Source: an uncultured Lachnospira sp. (GTDB lineage: Bacteria > Bacillota > Clostridia > Lachnospirales > Lachnospiraceae). From it: a stretch of 13,430 nt of DNA. The position numbers were made by a program, and so were the translations under genes. Location: NCBI GenBank assembly GCA_947169835.1, contig CAMVRH010000012.1, positions 1 through 13,430 on the forward strand, given 5' to 3'. Shown piece by piece: positions 1 to 7,620 of the stretch. Numbering within the stretch: the stretch's first letter is position 1; the number at the start of each line of letters is the position of its first letter. The notes below the pieces were generated by a model, which saw only the letters and a list, made by a program, of their open reading frames with translations, did no database searches and was not told the origin of the DNA.

Positions 1-435
1 ATCTAGTCCAATCTTTTTTAATGGAGTTCCGTGCCATGTTTGGATGTATACCTGCTCATCAGTAGGTTTTAAAAATTTTCTTGTGTTTGAATTTAACACC
101 CAGTACTTTGCTTTAGCTAGTGCTTTGTAGTATGAAAATGTTTCATATTTAACTATGGAAATTTTTGGTCCTTTTTTGCTGCCCACTAGTTTTTGCAAAA
201 TCTTTCCCGGTCTATGGACATTTCTAAAAGACCATATAAACTCATAATCATTATAGTCACCCGAGTCTCTCATTTCTTCGAAGATGGCTTTAGGGCTACA
301 AGAATAATTGCGCCCCTGGAAGCTCTCAAAAAATACCACGCGCGCATCTACCTTGGTAGTTGCGCGAGCTAATTTATAAAGTATTTTCTTTCCGGCGAGC
401 TTTATTGCTCTTAGTATATTTTTAATCGTCTTCAT
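1..435 (-). CDS. CDP-glycerol glycerophosphotransferase family protein (partial, C-terminus beyond left edge)
   Basis: The first 145 codons of a minus-strand gene are present and the frame stays open to base 1. The translation begins MKTIKNILRAIKL, is basic at the N-terminus, and reaches IQTWHGTPLKKIGLD at the window edge. The WHGTPLK motif is a signature of the TagB/TagF/TarB family (Glyphos_transf), which moves glycerol-phosphate or another polyol-phosphate from its CDP form onto a wall polymer at the inner face of the membrane. The ATG at 435 lies inside the 3' end of the preceding gene and overlaps it by 14 bp in another frame. The ribosome binding site is weak (TTTGGATA), so translational coupling is likely. 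The catalytic C-terminal half is not visible, so donor, acceptor and primase versus polymerase role cannot be decided. Confidence 0.9.
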   Translation of the reverse strand, partial: MKTIKNILRAIKLAGKKILYKLARATTKVDARVVFFESFQGRNYSCSPKAIFEEMRDSGDYNDYEFIWSFRNVHRPGKILQKLVGSKKGPKISIVKYETFSYYKALAKAKYWVLNSNTRKFLKPTDEQVYIQTWHGTPLKKIGLD

Positions 436-1564
436 TATCCAAATAATTTGCTGCGATTCTCATCGCGCTTCTTCCATCATTATATGTGTTGACCATTGCG
501 TTTACTTCGTGGCGGTCGTCTCTGTATGTGTCGATTCCGTAATCCACTGAACTTAGGAAATTCTTCATATGTTCTAGGTCTTTGATGATAGGGCCTGGCA
601 TAAAATCTTCCGGTTTGTCGAAGATAAATCCGCGTTTCTCTTTATACTCCTCAAAGTCTTCCGTCACAAAGGCGATTGGTCTATCGAGCATCAAATAGTC
701 AAAGAACACTGATGAATAGTCAGTTATAAGTGCGTCAGCATTTCTCAAAATTGTGTAAACGCTCATGTCATTATCTTTGAGTTGCTTCTCGTTGTAGACA
801 TCTATATGTGAATACTTCATATCAGAAAGCGTAGCCTCCTGCAAAGGATGAAGTTTTATTATCATTCTCCAATTTTTCGTTCTCAAAAATCGGTTCAAAT
901 CTTCTAGTTCATCATTAGTTAAAAGAGGAACTAGCATATTGTCATTAAATTCCCTATATGTTGGAAGCCAAACTATAAGTCTTCTAGCCCCGCGAAGAAT
1001 TGCTGTGTCTAGAATCTGATTTACTTTAAACATCTCGTCGTTTCTAGGATTTCCCAACACATCTACATCTTCTTCTTTGCATCCAAAGATATCTGCCATT
1101 ATTGGCTGATACATTGGCGATGATGCAACCACTTTTGTGAAGAAATTGTAATCTACTTGTTCTTTGCCGTCCTCTAAATTTCCAATTCTCTTTAGAGGAG
1201 TTCCATGCCAAAGGTTTACAACCATCTGATTTTTGGCAGGTTTAATAGGGTATTTGCCGAAGCAGTAAAATGCATACTTTGCTTTTAGAAAATATTTAAT
1301 ACCCTCTTTGTTATTTACAAACTTAACATGTTTAGGTGAATTGAACTGATATTCTTCATAGTCGTTTATGCTGACAACAATGTAGAATTTTTCATTGTAG
1401 TTGTGCTCAATTAAAAAGTCGTAAAACGCTTTTACGTTGTCTCTAAAACCTAGATTTGAGTAAAAGAATATAAGCCTCTTGTCTTTCTTCTTAATCATAT
1501 TAAGAAGAGTAAGTGGCTTGAATGCAATTTTTAATAATGATTTTTTAAATTCAGCCTTGTCCAT
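422..1564 (-). CDS. CDP-glycerol:glycerophosphate glycerophosphotransferase (TagB/TagF-like)
   Basis: This 380-residue protein matches the TagB-type single-domain length of the CDP-glycerol glycerophosphotransferase family. Visible family motifs are WHGTPLK at residues 119-125, GNPRND at 171-176, LPTYRE at 200-205, KLHP at 237-240 and TDYSSVFFDY at 281-290. The histidines and the TDYSS loop correspond to catalytic and CDP-binding elements known in TagF. The N-terminal 25 residues are basic and amphipathic, fitting peripheral attachment to the cytoplasmic membrane face. The ATG at 1564 lies 2 bp after the glycosyltransferase gene, with an AGAGG ribosome binding site inside that gene's last codons. 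The next gene downstream is a second member of the same family. The two may act in sequence (primer and extension) or add different polyols; the sequence does not say which. Confidence 0.92.
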   Translation of the reverse strand: MDKAEFKKSLLKIAFKPLTLLNMIKKKDKRLIFFYSNLGFRDNVKAFYDFLIEHNYNEKFYIVVSINDYEEYQFNSPKHVKFVNNKEGIKYFLKAKYAFYCFGKYPIKPAKNQMVVNLWHGTPLKRIGNLEDGKEQVDYNFFTKVVASSPMYQPIMADIFGCKEEDVDVLGNPRNDEMFKVNQILDTAILRGARRLIVWLPTYREFNDNMLVPLLTNDELEDLNRFLRTKNWRMIIKLHPLQEATLSDMKYSHIDVYNEKQLKDNDMSVYTILRNADALITDYSSVFFDYLMLDRPIAFVTEDFEEYKEKRGFIFDKPEDFMPGPIIKDLEHMKNFLSSVDYGIDTYRDDRHEVNAMVNTYNDGRSAMRIAANYLDNEDD

Positions 1565-1566
1565 CG

Positions 1567-2382
1567 CTAACCTCTAAGTTTTTTCTTATAAACTTTTTCT
1601 CTGAACTTATTTGGTGCAATTGCGATTAAAGCTCTCGCACCTGTCTGCTTCAAATATGTAAATCTTGAAATATATCCTACGCTAAGTAAATGTTTTTCAA
1701 ATGCCATTACGCATTTCGCATATTCTTTCCCACCGCGTCTTAAGTAAAGGTCATCTCCTGCTCTCATCAAAACAAGTGGCTCTTGCACGTTATATCCCTT
1801 GCAACCGTTTTGAAGGAGTGTTATCCAAAGGTAGTAATCTTCAAAGTAATCGAATTTTCCATATCCTCCCAACAATTCTACTTTGCTTTTTTTATAAATA
1901 ACAGATGGGTGGTTGAAAGGACTTCTTGATTTTGCAAACTCTCTTATTTCTTCGTCGGTCTCTGGTAAGTTGCGCTCTCCTGTTAGTCTTGTGATGTCAC
2001 CATTAAATTCGGAAATATTTGAGCCCACTATATCTGCTCCCGCTTCATCCATTGCCTTTAATTGTTTTTCAATTCTGTCAGGTTTGCTGAAGTCGTCTGA
2101 ATCCATTCGAGCCACAATGTCATTTTTGCAGTGCCCTATTCCTTCATTTAGTGCTAGTGCAAGGCCTACATTTTCAGGGAGTCTTACAACATTAAATAAG
2201 CCCGGATTAGTTCTTTCGTAATTCGAAATCACTTCATCCAAGCTATCCGTTAATGGTCCATCGCATACTAAAACAAAGTCATTTGTCGCAACGCTTTGAT
2301 TAAGCATGCTATCAATGGCAGTCTTTAAATATTCTGGGTTTTCTTTTTTGTAAACCGACATCAATACTGAATAGTCTGCCAT
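1567..2382 (-). CDS. Glycosyltransferase family 2
   Basis: This is a GT-A fold glycosyltransferase of 271 residues when started at the ATG at 2382. The N-terminus YSVLMSVYKKENPEYLKTAI is the typical GT2 nucleotide-binding opening, VCDGP follows around residues 39-43, and the metal-binding DxD-type motif is DSDD at residues 94-97. An in-frame ATG at 2406 would add eight residues and overlap the previous gene. The start at 2382 is preferred because AAAGGTGAG sits just upstream and the previous stop codon ends 1 bp before it. No membrane span is obvious. It probably adds a sugar from a nucleotide-sugar donor to a lipid-linked intermediate made by the upstream priming enzyme. Sugar specificity cannot be read from the sequence. 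Confidence 0.92.
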   Translation of the reverse strand: MADYSVLMSVYKKENPEYLKTAIDSMLNQSVATNDFVLVCDGPLTDSLDEVISNYERTNPGLFNVVRLPENVGLALALNEGIGHCKNDIVARMDSDDFSKPDRIEKQLKAMDEAGADIVGSNISEFNGDITRLTGERNLPETDEEIREFAKSRSPFNHPSVIYKKSKVELLGGYGKFDYFEDYYLWITLLQNGCKGYNVQEPLVLMRAGDDLYLRRGGKEYAKCVMAFEKHLLSVGYISRFTYLKQTGARALIAIAPNKFREKVYKKKLRG

Positions 2383-2383
2383 T

Positions 2384-3817
2384 TTACTCACCTTTATATA
2401 ATTCATCCATAGGTGGTTCTACTTCACCTAGATCATATTCTTCTTTTTTCTTTGGGTTTTCAACTTTTGCTGTCTTTTGATCTTGCTCTACACCCTCTCT
2501 GTTTTCTTTGATGAAGAGAATCTTAAATGTCATCATAAGTAACTGAAGGTCTCTCCAGAATGAATAGTTTTGAATATAGTACAAGTCTAGTTTTAATTTG
2601 TCGTATGGAGTAGTGTTGTACTTTCCATATACTTGAGCATATCCAGTTAGTCCAGCTTTTACTTTAAGTCTAAACTTAAACTCTGGAATGTCAGCTAGAT
2701 ACTCTTCTGCTATCTCTGGTCTTTCAGGACGAGGTCCAACTACAGACATCTGTCCAATAAGTATATTAAATACCTGTGGTAGTTCGTCTAAGTGTGTAGC
2801 ACGAAGAACTCTACCTACCTTAGTAATTCTGTCATCATCTTTCTTTGCAAGCTGCGCTCCTTGTTTTTCGGAGTCCACTTTCATACTTCTAAATTTAATG
2901 ATCTTAAACTTCTTACCGTTCTGGGTAATTCTTGGTTGAAGATAGAATATTGGTCCTCTATCCCAAATCAAATCTCCAATAGCAACAAGAATGGTTATAA
3001 ATATAGTAGGCACACACAAAATGAGAGCAATGATAATATCTAACAATCTCTTGAATACGGCCTGCTCCCACTTAAGACCCTTAATTTTTGTAACAAGAAG
3101 TGGCGAGTCGAACAATGTGTTTTGTCCGGCTCCCAGAATAATTAAATCTGAAAGTTTTGGTGTAACATATGCTCTCTTATCATGCATGTAACAATATTTG
3201 ATAATCTTGTTTCTTCTTCCACTTGGAATGTCACAAAGTAAAACAGCTTTGTGTCTTCTAATTGCATTTCGAAGGTCCTCTGCAGGTGAATCACAGTGAA
3301 TTCTATCATCAATCAAATATTTATCTTCCCTAGTTTCAATTTTCTTAACTAGGTTATCTGGATCTCTGTCACTATATATCAACAATAGCTTTCTAGGTGG
3401 GTATAACCAACGATAGACTAACAATGCCAGTGCACACCAAATGAGCGCACAAAGCATATTGATAAATGTCATGCCTAAAAGTGGTGCTACATTAACCATC
3501 TTCAAAGAAAGCAAAGATGCTTGTAGATAGATAAATAGGTTAGTAAAGAGTATTGCTAGTACTTGTGAGAAAAATAGATTAGAATACTGCAATGTTCCAA
3601 GCTTAAATGCTCCGTAAACATTACAGAACACCAAGAACATTAATCCGTACATAAAATAAAGTACGATCTTTCCTTTTGAAAAGAAAGCCTCATACAATCC
3701 TGTACCTTCGGTATAGTACATATCCCAATAATAGATAAAGATAGCAGTCTGCGCAGCAACAATGATTGCTAGCAAAAGCAAGACAACTATCCTTCTGAAT
3801 GTTCTTGATTTTCTCAT
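2384..3817 (-). CDS. Undecaprenyl-phosphate sugar phosphotransferase (bacterial sugar transferase, WbaP/CpsE type)
   Basis: A 477-residue priming enzyme that transfers a sugar 1-phosphate from a nucleotide sugar onto undecaprenyl phosphate, the first membrane step of capsule or wall glycan synthesis. Four hydrophobic segments occupy about residues 10-30, 50-70, 82-104 and 112-136. A soluble linker domain (about 142-245) follows, then a fifth hydrophobic segment (259-283). The catalytic sugar transferase domain contains KFRSM (308-312), HLDELPQ (342-348), MSVVGPRPE (357-365) and LTGYAQV (390-396), all family hallmarks. A charged tail of about 40 residues follows the usual end of the domain. 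An AGAGG ribosome binding site lies 8 nt before the ATG. It is the first gene of the leftward polymer operon, driven by the promoter at 3847-3875. The sugar transferred is unknown. Confidence 0.95.
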   Translation of the reverse strand: MRKSRTFRRIVVLLLLAIIVAAQTAIFIYYWDMYYTEGTGLYEAFFSKGKIVLYFMYGLMFLVFCNVYGAFKLGTLQYSNLFFSQVLAILFTNLFIYLQASLLSLKMVNVAPLLGMTFINMLCALIWCALALLVYRWLYPPRKLLLIYSDRDPDNLVKKIETREDKYLIDDRIHCDSPAEDLRNAIRRHKAVLLCDIPSGRRNKIIKYCYMHDKRAYVTPKLSDLIILGAGQNTLFDSPLLVTKIKGLKWEQAVFKRLLDIIIALILCVPTIFITILVAIGDLIWDRGPIFYLQPRITQNGKKFKIIKFRSMKVDSEKQGAQLAKKDDDRITKVGRVLRATHLDELPQVFNILIGQMSVVGPRPERPEIAEEYLADIPEFKFRLKVKAGLTGYAQVYGKYNTTPYDKLKLDLYYIQNYSFWRDLQLLMMTFKILFIKENREGVEQDQKTAKVENPKKKEEYDLGEVEPPMDELYKGE

Positions 3818-3846
3818 AAATACAACCTCTTATTAAATCAATTAAA

Positions 3847-3875
3847 ATTTTATCAAAGGGCATATTGTTTGTCAA
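3847..3875 (-). promoter_or_regulatory. Promoter of the leftward polymer operon
   Basis: On the minus strand TTGACA (3875-3870) and TAAAAT (3852-3847) are separated by exactly 17 bp, a near-consensus sigma-A promoter. The predicted start is near 3840, giving a leader of about 20 nt to the sugar phosphotransferase ATG at 3817. Its -35 box lies on the same base pairs as the -35 box of the opposite promoter. Confidence 0.75.
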
Positions 3876-3897
3876 TCAAACGCAATAATGCTATAAT
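3869..3897 (+). promoter_or_regulatory. Promoter of the LCP-murG operon
   Basis: TTGTCA (3869-3874) and a perfect TATAAT (3892-3897) are separated by 17 bp. The predicted start is near 3904, about 42 nt before the LCP gene's ATG at 3946. The -35 box overlaps the -35 box of the leftward promoter almost completely: TTGTCAA reads TTGACAA on the other strand. Confidence 0.8.
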
Positions 3898-3945
3898 ACA
3901 AGCGACTTTTTAATAGAAAAAACAGTCCACATTTAGGAGGATTTT

Positions 3946-5406
3946 ATGAATAATTTAAATGGTCCTGACAGCATAAAAAAAGGAGATTACGGATATAGTT
4001 CTGAAACTTTGTCGAAGGGTTCTTCTAGAAAATCCAGACAGAGTGCTAAGGGTTCACCTAAGAATGCCTCTCAGTCTCCTAGAAATAATGCTAGACCTAC
4101 TCAGAAAGATGCAAAGAAACTTAAGAATAGTACTATTATAAGTATAATTCTTGTAATTATTCAGTTAGCTCTTTCTGGTTATTTTATATATTTGATGATG
4201 ACACACAAATGGTCATATATGCCAAATGTTCCTGACCCTGTATTTATAGGAGTTAGTGTAGCCTTGGCATTCTTCCTAGTGCTCGCACTTATTTTAACGG
4301 TTGGAAGAAAGCGTTCAACTAAGCGAGTTGGAAAAGTTATTTCAATAATAGTAAGTATTGCACTGTTAGTATGTATATTTGTTCTTCCATTCCTATCACT
4401 GGGCGGAAAGAGCAAGGTGGATGAGAATCCATTTGTTGTATTTGTATCAGCCACAGATACTTTCGGTGATTTAAATAAAGAAGGAAACGAGAGATCAGAT
4501 ACTAATATCCTAGCAGCTGTGAATCCAAAAACTCACACTGTTATGATGGTTTCTGTTCCTAGAGATTACTATATCCCAGTAATTGCAAAGAGTGTATCTA
4601 TTAACACTTCGCTAAATTCTGACAAGCTTACTCACATTGGCCTTTACGGAAATGGACAAGCCAGAAACAACAGCGGCCAGAAAGTGGGTGCTGCTGGATG
4701 GAACTATGCGTGCGAAGTTCATTGGGACCACGGCAAAAATGCCATTATGGATTCTCTACAGAAACAGTTCAAGTTTAACGTAAGTAAAGACCGTTATCAC
4801 TATGCACAGCTTAACTTTACAGGTTTCGGAAAACTTATTGATGAGCTAGGCGGCATTGACGTAGATGTTGAAAAGAGTTTCTCTTACACTACATATGCAA
4901 ACTACGGCGAAGACGATGGCAAGAGAAAGAGATATAAATTTAAAAAGGGCAGAATGGAAATGGACGGTAACGAGGCTCTAACATTTGCTAGAACTCGTAA
5001 GGCCTTTGCCGATGGTGACTTGCAGAGAAACAGAAACCAAACTGCAGTGCTAAAAGGCGTGGCCGACAAAGCGCTATCTCCTACTATTCTACTTAGATAC
5101 AACGGCGTGATGAATGCTGTTAACGACTGTTTGGAAACAGACATCGATGCATCATCTATGGCACTACTTCAATCTAGGGTAGCTGGTCACAGCAACTATG
5201 ATGGTTGGAAGATTGTTTCATTTGGCGTTATTGGCGAATCCTCAAGACAAAGTGTTCTTTGGAATGGACAAGCACTTTCAGTTGTATTAAAAGACCCAAC
5301 ATCTGTTGGTTACGGCCAGAAGCTTCTAAACAAGACCTTGGCTGGCACAGATTCAAAGACACTTAAGAGATTGGCAAAGAAATACACAAACGCACAAGGA
5401 CAATAA
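3946..5406 (+). CDS. LCP (LytR-CpsA-Psr) family polymer transferase
   Basis: LCP proteins transfer lipid-linked teichoic acid or capsule chains to peptidoglycan on the outer face of the membrane. This 486-residue protein has a Ser/Lys/Arg/Asn-rich, probably disordered cytoplasmic N-terminus (1-60) and three hydrophobic segments (about 62-85, 98-120, 129-151), followed by the extracellular LCP domain. Domain landmarks are RSDTNIL (183-189), SVPRDYY (203-209), LGGIDVDV (301-308) and the FARTR segment starting at 347, which leads into DGDLQRNRNQ. The arginines of these motifs hold the polyprenyl pyrophosphate in characterised LCP proteins. Three membrane segments rather than one resemble CpsA-type members. 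A strong AGGAGG lies upstream of the ATG. It is divergent from the polymer operon and 3 bp upstream of murG. Confidence 0.94.
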   Translation: MNNLNGPDSIKKGDYGYSSETLSKGSSRKSRQSAKGSPKNASQSPRNNARPTQKDAKKLKNSTIISIILVIIQLALSGYFIYLMMTHKWSYMPNVPDPVFIGVSVALAFFLVLALILTVGRKRSTKRVGKVISIIVSIALLVCIFVLPFLSLGGKSKVDENPFVVFVSATDTFGDLNKEGNERSDTNILAAVNPKTHTVMMVSVPRDYYIPVIAKSVSINTSLNSDKLTHIGLYGNGQARNNSGQKVGAAGWNYACEVHWDHGKNAIMDSLQKQFKFNVSKDRYHYAQLNFTGFGKLIDELGGIDVDVEKSFSYTTYANYGEDDGKRKRYKFKKGRMEMDGNEALTFARTRKAFADGDLQRNRNQTAVLKGVADKALSPTILLRYNGVMNAVNDCLETDIDASSMALLQSRVAGHSNYDGWKIVSFGVIGESSRQSVLWNGQALSVVLKDPTSVGYGQKLLNKTLAGTDSKTLKRLAKKYTNAQGQ

Positions 5407-5409
5407 TAT

Positions 5410-6471
5410 ATGAAGAAAATAATTTTAACAGGCGGCGGAACTGCCGGACATGTTACACCAAACATTGCGCTAGTTCCAAAACTTAAAGCCGCAGATTTTG
5501 AAATTAAATATATTGGCTCTAAAAAGGGCATGGAAAAACAATTAGTGGAGGATGCTGGCTTAGATTATGCTGGCATTTCTTCTGGTAAGTTGAGAAGATA
5601 TTTTAGCTTCCAGAATTTCATTGATCCTTTCAAGATTGTTAAAGGATATTTCCAAGCAAAAAGAATTATTAAGAAGTTTAAACCTGATGTGGTTTTCTCT
5701 AAGGGCGGATTTGTTACTGTTCCTGTAGTGTATGCTGCGGCAAAGTACGGAGTTCCTGTAATAAGCCACGAATCAGACATAACTCCAGGTTTAGCAAATA
5801 GATTGGCTCTTAAGAAAACATCTTTAGTGTGCTACTCCTTCCCAGAGACAGCAAAGCACTTAGGGTCTAAGGGCAAGTTCACTGGCTCTCCTATCAGAGC
5901 AGAGTTATTTGAAGGAAAAGCTGATGTAGCAAAGAAGATGTGTGATTTCACAGATGACAAGCCAGTCATTATGGTTACAGGTGGAAGTTTGGGTGCAGAA
6001 AATGTAAACAAACTAGTTAGGGCAGCTCTTCCAACTTTACTTGAGAAGTTCAATGTTGCGCACCTCTGCGGCGAAGGAAAGACTGATGAAACTTTACAAG
6101 ACACCGCGGGTTATGCACAGTTTGAATATATAAAAGATGAGATGAAAGACTTCTTTGCGATGGCTGATTTGATGATTTCAAGAGCGGGTGCAAACTCTAT
6201 CTTTGAAATCGTTGCTTTGGCGAAGCCTAACATTTTGATTCCTTTGTCGGCGAATGCCAGCAGAGGCGATCAAATTTTAAATGCTAAGTCTTTTGAAAAA
6301 CAGGGATTTAGTGTGGTTTTAGAAGAAGATGGCGCCACAGGCAAAGACTTGGTAGATAAAGTAAACACACTTTACTCAGAGAAGGATAAATATATAACTG
6401 CTATGAAGTCATCAAACTTTAGTGGCGGTGTAGATTCAATAATCGAAACTATTTTGGAAAAGGCAAAATAA
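5410..6471 (+). CDS. murG: UDP-GlcNAc--lipid I GlcNAc transferase (MurG family)
   Basis: MurG adds GlcNAc from UDP-GlcNAc to lipid I to make lipid II at the cytoplasmic membrane face. At 353 residues it has the normal family length. Visible motifs are GGGTAGHVTPNIAL (8-21), including the conserved His14, HESDITPGLANR (120-131), GGSLGAENVN (191-200), and the UDP-binding stretch SRAGANSIFE (257-266) followed by P273 and RGDQILNA (285-292). HESD in place of the proteobacterial HEQN is seen in the clostridial/bacilli MurG branch that often lies outside the division and cell wall cluster. The ATG follows the LCP stop by 3 bp, with AAGGA upstream. No mur, mra or fts genes are nearby. Whether it is the sole MurG or a second copy, or even acts on another lipid-linked sugar, needs the rest of the genome. 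Confidence 0.93.
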   Translation: MKKIILTGGGTAGHVTPNIALVPKLKAADFEIKYIGSKKGMEKQLVEDAGLDYAGISSGKLRRYFSFQNFIDPFKIVKGYFQAKRIIKKFKPDVVFSKGGFVTVPVVYAAAKYGVPVISHESDITPGLANRLALKKTSLVCYSFPETAKHLGSKGKFTGSPIRAELFEGKADVAKKMCDFTDDKPVIMVTGGSLGAENVNKLVRAALPTLLEKFNVAHLCGEGKTDETLQDTAGYAQFEYIKDEMKDFFAMADLMISRAGANSIFEIVALAKPNILIPLSANASRGDQILNAKSFEKQGFSVVLEEDGATGKDLVDKVNTLYSEKDKYITAMKSSNFSGGVDSIIETILEKAK

Positions 6472-6485
6472 TTTAGGAGGATGTT

Positions 6486-7565
6486 ATGGCTGAGATTAAC
6501 GAAGCTGAATTACAACTAAAATACGATGGTGCCAAAAGATTAATGAATTCTGTTGAATGTTTGAAAAAGAATTCTGACAAGGCAAAAACTATGGAGAGAG
6601 CTGCCAAAAGATTTGAAGATTTAGGTGATTATTCTGACTCGGCAGATATGGCTACTAAATGTAGGACCGAAGCAGAGAAATATTCTAAAACGGAAGATAA
6701 CCTTCCACCTGCGCCAAAGAATCCATTGGATATAAAGAAGCCTAGTAAACTTGCTACATGGCTTTTGAGAATTGCAGTGTTTCTTGTTATCGTTGGAATT
6801 ATTGGTTTCTTCTATACTAGAAAGACCGATCACGGAGCATATTTAAGATCTTCATTCTATGAAAATATTGGTAATCACGAAAAAGCATATAAGATGTTCT
6901 TGCATTTAAAAGATTACAAAGACAGCGAAAAGAGATATATAAATAATAGATATAAGCACGGTATTGAGCAATTTCAGAAAAAGAACTACGAACAGGCCCG
7001 CAATGCTTTTAGAGAAATCAGAGACTACAAAGACAGCGGCGATAAACTTGCGACATGCGAAATCAATCTTTTGAAGAAGACCAAAAAGCATGGTGATATT
7101 TTATTTGGCGAAGCACATTGGATAGTAGCCGAAAAGAAAAAGGATAAAGCCTTTCTAATTAAGACTAAGCCTGTAGCTGGCATCCCATACAACGAAACTG
7201 ATGATAAGGTCACTTGGGAAAGTTGCACTATGAGAGAATATCTAAATTCTGCTTATATGAATGATACTTTCACTGATGCTATGAAAGACAAAATTATAAA
7301 AACTAAAGTTGTAGTCAAAGACAATAAAGAGTTTGGTACAAAAGGTGCCACTACCAAAGATAAATTGTTTATGTTAAATGAAGATCAAGCCTATAAATAT
7401 GGCGAGGACTTAAATATATTTATGAGAGACTACTGGTTGATTGGACCTGGAGAAACTCAAAGAGAAGCTCAGTTTGTATCATATGGACAAGTAAAAGAGG
7501 CTGGATATCCAGTGAATGACAGTTATATAAACACTCGCCCATGTATGTGGGTAAATATAAAGTAA
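6486..7565 (+). CDS. Membrane-anchored protein with DYxDS (TPR-like) repeats and C-terminal DUF6273 domain
   Basis: This 359-residue protein has no assignable enzyme activity. An N-terminal helical region (1-66) carries one repeat of the LGDYSDSADMATKC type (46-59). A single transmembrane helix spans about 91-110. Two further repeats, LKDYKDSEKRY (141-151) and IRDYKDSGDKL (178-188), follow, then a C-terminal domain (about 203-359). That domain has HWIVAE, VTWESCTMREYLN (242-254), YWLIGPG (316-322) and a closing TRPCMWVNI (350-358), which I recognise as the DUF6273 pattern common in Clostridia. Repeats of this kind are short TPR-like helical hairpins that usually mediate protein contacts. AGGAGG precedes the ATG, 14 bp after murG, so it is probably co-transcribed with the wall genes. 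A scaffold or sensor role at the envelope is inference only. Confidence 0.85.
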   Translation: MAEINEAELQLKYDGAKRLMNSVECLKKNSDKAKTMERAAKRFEDLGDYSDSADMATKCRTEAEKYSKTEDNLPPAPKNPLDIKKPSKLATWLLRIAVFLVIVGIIGFFYTRKTDHGAYLRSSFYENIGNHEKAYKMFLHLKDYKDSEKRYINNRYKHGIEQFQKKNYEQARNAFREIRDYKDSGDKLATCEINLLKKTKKHGDILFGEAHWIVAEKKKDKAFLIKTKPVAGIPYNETDDKVTWESCTMREYLNSAYMNDTFTDAMKDKIIKTKVVVKDNKEFGTKGATTKDKLFMLNEDQAYKYGEDLNIFMRDYWLIGPGETQREAQFVSYGQVKEAGYPVNDSYINTRPCMWVNIK

Positions 7566-7620
7566 CAACTCTTTATATACAACGCACAGAAAAAGAGATA
7601 GGGGTCTCACTTAAAATCAT

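Noticed and set aside
339..368. Imperfect hairpin with arms CGCGCA-T-CTAC and GTAG-T-TGCGCG, loop CTTG, inside the partial CDP-glycerol transferase gene
   Set aside because: It lies in ordinary coding sequence that translates sensibly (LARATTKVDARVV), has no T run or conserved linkers like elements A and B, and is short enough to be chance.
2383..2406. Upstream ATG at 2406 for the family 2 glycosyltransferase
   Set aside because: The strong AAAGGTGAG site and the 1-bp spacing after the upstream stop favour the ATG at 2382, which also places the GT2 N-terminal strand at the usual position.
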